Origin: CAZDCZ01 sp964504155
GTDB taxonomy: Bacteria; Bacteroidota; Bacteroidia; Bacteroidales; UBA12077
Reading direction: 5' to 3'
Length of the DNA stretch: 44,082 nucleotides
Assembly: GCA_964504155.1 (NCBI GenBank)
Contig: CAZDCZ010000011.1
Location: 1-44,082, forward strand
Positions 43,101-44,082 of the stretch are shown here, piece by piece (positions within the stretch are counted from its first letter, which is position 1; the number at the start of each line of letters is the position of its first letter). Below the pieces are notes generated by a model. That model ran no database searches, was not told where the DNA came from, and worked only from the letters and a program-made list of their open reading frames with translations. Made by a program: the position numbers and the translations under genes.

Positions 43101-44082
43101 AAGCTACAAGTTTAACAAGCATTCCTTCGTAATCTTCGCTTGCAGCCTCGGCAGCTGTAACAGATGTAGCTTCAGGAGGAGTAGGTACTGTACCATAATT
43201 TTCGAAATCTCTTACTTCGATTACAGTTTTATCATAATCTTCTTTAACAAGACCATAAATATCTAAATTCTCTTCAAGAGCAAAAGTTGAATCGCTCTCA
43301 ATCCATATACCTGAGCGAACAGCAGTACCATCTTGAATAGTATAATCGCCACTAATGTTAGAAGTAATAAATCCGTTAATCTTTACAATAGTACCGGCAA
43401 GAGGAGAATCGTTTCCGCCACCTTGTACTTCGGCAATAGTACTTGAAGGTATTTCGTTAATAGTAAAATTACCCGAATTGTTAGTAACACCGGGATCGTC
43501 GAGATCGGTAATTAATAAATTATATGTTGTTAAAGTCTCAGCATCGTAAGGTATCTTAAATGTATAAGAACCATCAGTAGCAAGTTGATTTGTAAAAATA
43601 GTATCTACATACTCAGTACCAACATAAACATCCATTTTTACATTAGTTACATTTGCTGCATCCCATGTTATTGTAATTTCATCGCCGGCAGTTAAAATTT
43701 CGCCACCTGCAGGATAAGTAATATCTAAAGATTTTACAGCACTAGGTGTAACTTCTACTAAAGCAACAACAGCCTGTTGGTTAGGACTAGCTTCATCGTC
43801 TTCGGCAATAAGATACACATCGTAAAGAGTATCGGTAGTAAGTGCGCTAATTGCAGCAACATAATCGGTAGTAGCAGCAGCAACAGCAATAGAACCATTA
43901 TTTACAAGAGTAACAGTACCATAATCTACTCCGGCTTTAACTTCGGCAGGAGTTGGAGCATCGGCACCATCGGGAACAGTAACATAATAAGCTGTTCCTA
44001 TCTCGTCCATATTTACAGTTAAATCGAAAGCTGTTTCTGTAATATTCGCAGCCTTTGGGTAAGTTGGTGTCCATATTGGGGC
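40111..44082 (-). CDS. Large secreted repeat protein with T9SS sorting domain (5' end outside window)
   Basis: The frame is open to the window edge, giving 1,323 residues visible; an ATG at 44010 is internal, since the reading continues upstream with TPTYPKAANITETAFDL. In order: an Ig-like region (GGEILTAGDEITITWDAANV); an OB-fold-like segment (EVQGGGNDSPLAGTIVKING); four DUF5018-like repeats of about 85 residues, each ending on TVTAEDG.....W.V.V or a variant; a lamin-tail-like domain between repeats 2 and 3 (IFSEYIEGGGDNKAVEIYNG); a second OB-fold-like segment after repeat 4; and a T9SS type A C-terminus (VAVYPNPSNGKFNVEI ... GIYYLRI ... KKILLQ). The protein should be exported by type IX secretion and attached to the cell surface or released. 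Substrate unknown. Codon use is richer in G+C than the neighbours. Confidence 0.9.
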   Translation of the reverse strand, partial: APIWTPTYPKAANITETAFDLTVNMDEIGTAYYVTVPDGADAPTPAEVKAGVDYGTVTLVNNGSIAVAAATTDYVAAISALTTDTLYDVYLIAEDDEASPNQQAVVALVEVTPSAVKSLDITYPAGGEILTAGDEITITWDAANVTNVKMDVYVGTEYVDTIFTNQLATDGSYTFKIPYDAETLTTYNLLITDLDDPGVTNNSGNFTINEIPSSTIAEVQGGGNDSPLAGTIVKINGFITSNISGDYTIQDGTAVRSGIWIESDSTFALEENLDIYGLVKEDYDKTVIEVRDFENYGTVPTPPEATSVTAAEAASEDYEGMLVKLVAFECTNPDLGYGEWELSDGIDSCRVDDKGYAYTPELNGHYDVTGVVDFSYGNFKLLPRDENDITSHENDILSFVFAEQIEDATIDADAHTVAITVGYGTDASALTPTITVSQDATVSPLSGVEQDFTVPVTYTVTAEDGTTTQDWTVTVTVADPNTETEIVSFSLAEQTSPAVIVDGIVSIEVANGTTLTGLVPTIELSYGATVVPASGAAQDFVIGTPVVYTVTAEDGTATQEWNVSVKEAPVAPTTTGLIFSEYIEGGGDNKAVEIYNGTGADVDLANYVIRINYNGNAWNEVFSFPAGTTVPNQEVYVIAHADAAAEILAVTDTAVVNPYSGGTSYMAVFSGDDVRALCKVEGTDTTIIDLIGKYDLVDPGSGWAVAGVTDATKDHTILRKLSVTQGNVDWDASAGTDADNSEWEVYEKDYVSDIGKHRDVSANTDANIETFVLDLQTGDAVIDNENQTVDIEVIYDTDLTSLEPAITVSDGATVVPESGIAQDFSAPVTYSVTAEDGIVVREWTVNVTVSATPETDANIVSFEASSQDGDAVIDSAAATVDFVVYYGTDLDSIITNFELSKGATCDITTGDTVNFSATNTVKFTVTSQDGNNVREWSVVVSEQVPIDASIYDIQYTSDASGDSPLLDEFIKTYGVVTAIEDDGFYVQDSSATWNGVYAYSPGNNAVIGDSVTFVATVQEYYNLTELGYVNAYTALATGVELPAALKISLGEIMSEPYEGVLVVTDSVTCVNPTAEHGIWTVTDGVDTMSVDDDMFSYETPVAGAVYAVTGVVKYSYDAFVLLPRGTNDVVLLQDVVTDPPVIANVTLNPEVPVADGAVTVSASITDDVAVTEVALYWGTSEDNVTTSLTFENTGFGSTYEGTIPGNAAGTTVYYKIEASDGDSTVTVSGNYSIATAINDFNSIIKVAVYPNPSNGKFNVEINNEKANEMNIEIFNVQGQVVYSTSIYNNEYKGEINISNLSKGIYYLRINDGSNVNTKKILLQ

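Overview
The window is AT-rich and looks like a chromosome segment from a member of the phylum Bacteroidota, probably a fermentative anaerobe of class Bacteroidia. Four things point there: promoters of the TTTG / TAnnTTTG type upstream of many genes, a type IX secretion C-terminal sorting domain, a 287-residue primary sigma factor without region 1.1, and a tmRNA encoding the tag GENNYALAA. Single-chain pyruvate:ferredoxin oxidoreductase, AmmeMemoRadiSam proteins and an OadA/PycB-like carboxyltransferase fit anaerobic metabolism.

Layout. 1-1.3 kb (+): a compact three-gene operon of a HEPN-like protein, an unrecognised 125-residue protein and a SecB-like chaperone. It has the toxin-antitoxin-chaperone gene order, and the middle protein ends in NNYALAA, the same seven residues that end the tmRNA tag encoded at 13.4 kb. 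1.5-6.8 kb (-): miaA with an acyl-CoA reductase; a DUF2752 / small membrane protein pair; and acylphosphatase, radical SAM enzyme and MEMO-like protein. 7.0-8.7 kb (+): a MacB/FtsX-type permease and a SiaC-family (DUF1987) protein. 8.7-13.5 kb (-): GAPDH, an unknown envelope protein, two unpredicted small lipoproteins sharing a CPAY motif, a long-chain acyl-CoA synthetase and tmRNA. 13.6-18.5 kb: an alanine/saccharopine dehydrogenase-like enzyme, rpe, the primary sigma factor and rho. 18.7-22.3 kb: pyruvate:ferredoxin oxidoreductase. 22.4-28.4 kb: two tandem propeller histidine kinases whose last 1,248 bp are identical. 28.4-33.1 kb (-): OadA/PycB-like enzyme lacking its biotin lysine, a BamA/TamA-like outer-membrane protein and a nitroreductase. 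33.7-34.6 kb (+): ruvX and def. 34.7-39.7 kb (-): trkH, trkA and comEC. 40.1 kb to the end (-): a large repetitive secreted protein whose 5' end lies outside the window.

Most of the window is housekeeping. The accessory signals are the candidate toxin-antitoxin-chaperone operon at the left edge, the gene-converted kinase pair, the small CPAY lipoproteins, dispersed inverted-repeat elements in three intergenic regions, and the degenerate biotin domain. No tRNA, rRNA, CRISPR array, insertion sequence or integrase gene was seen.
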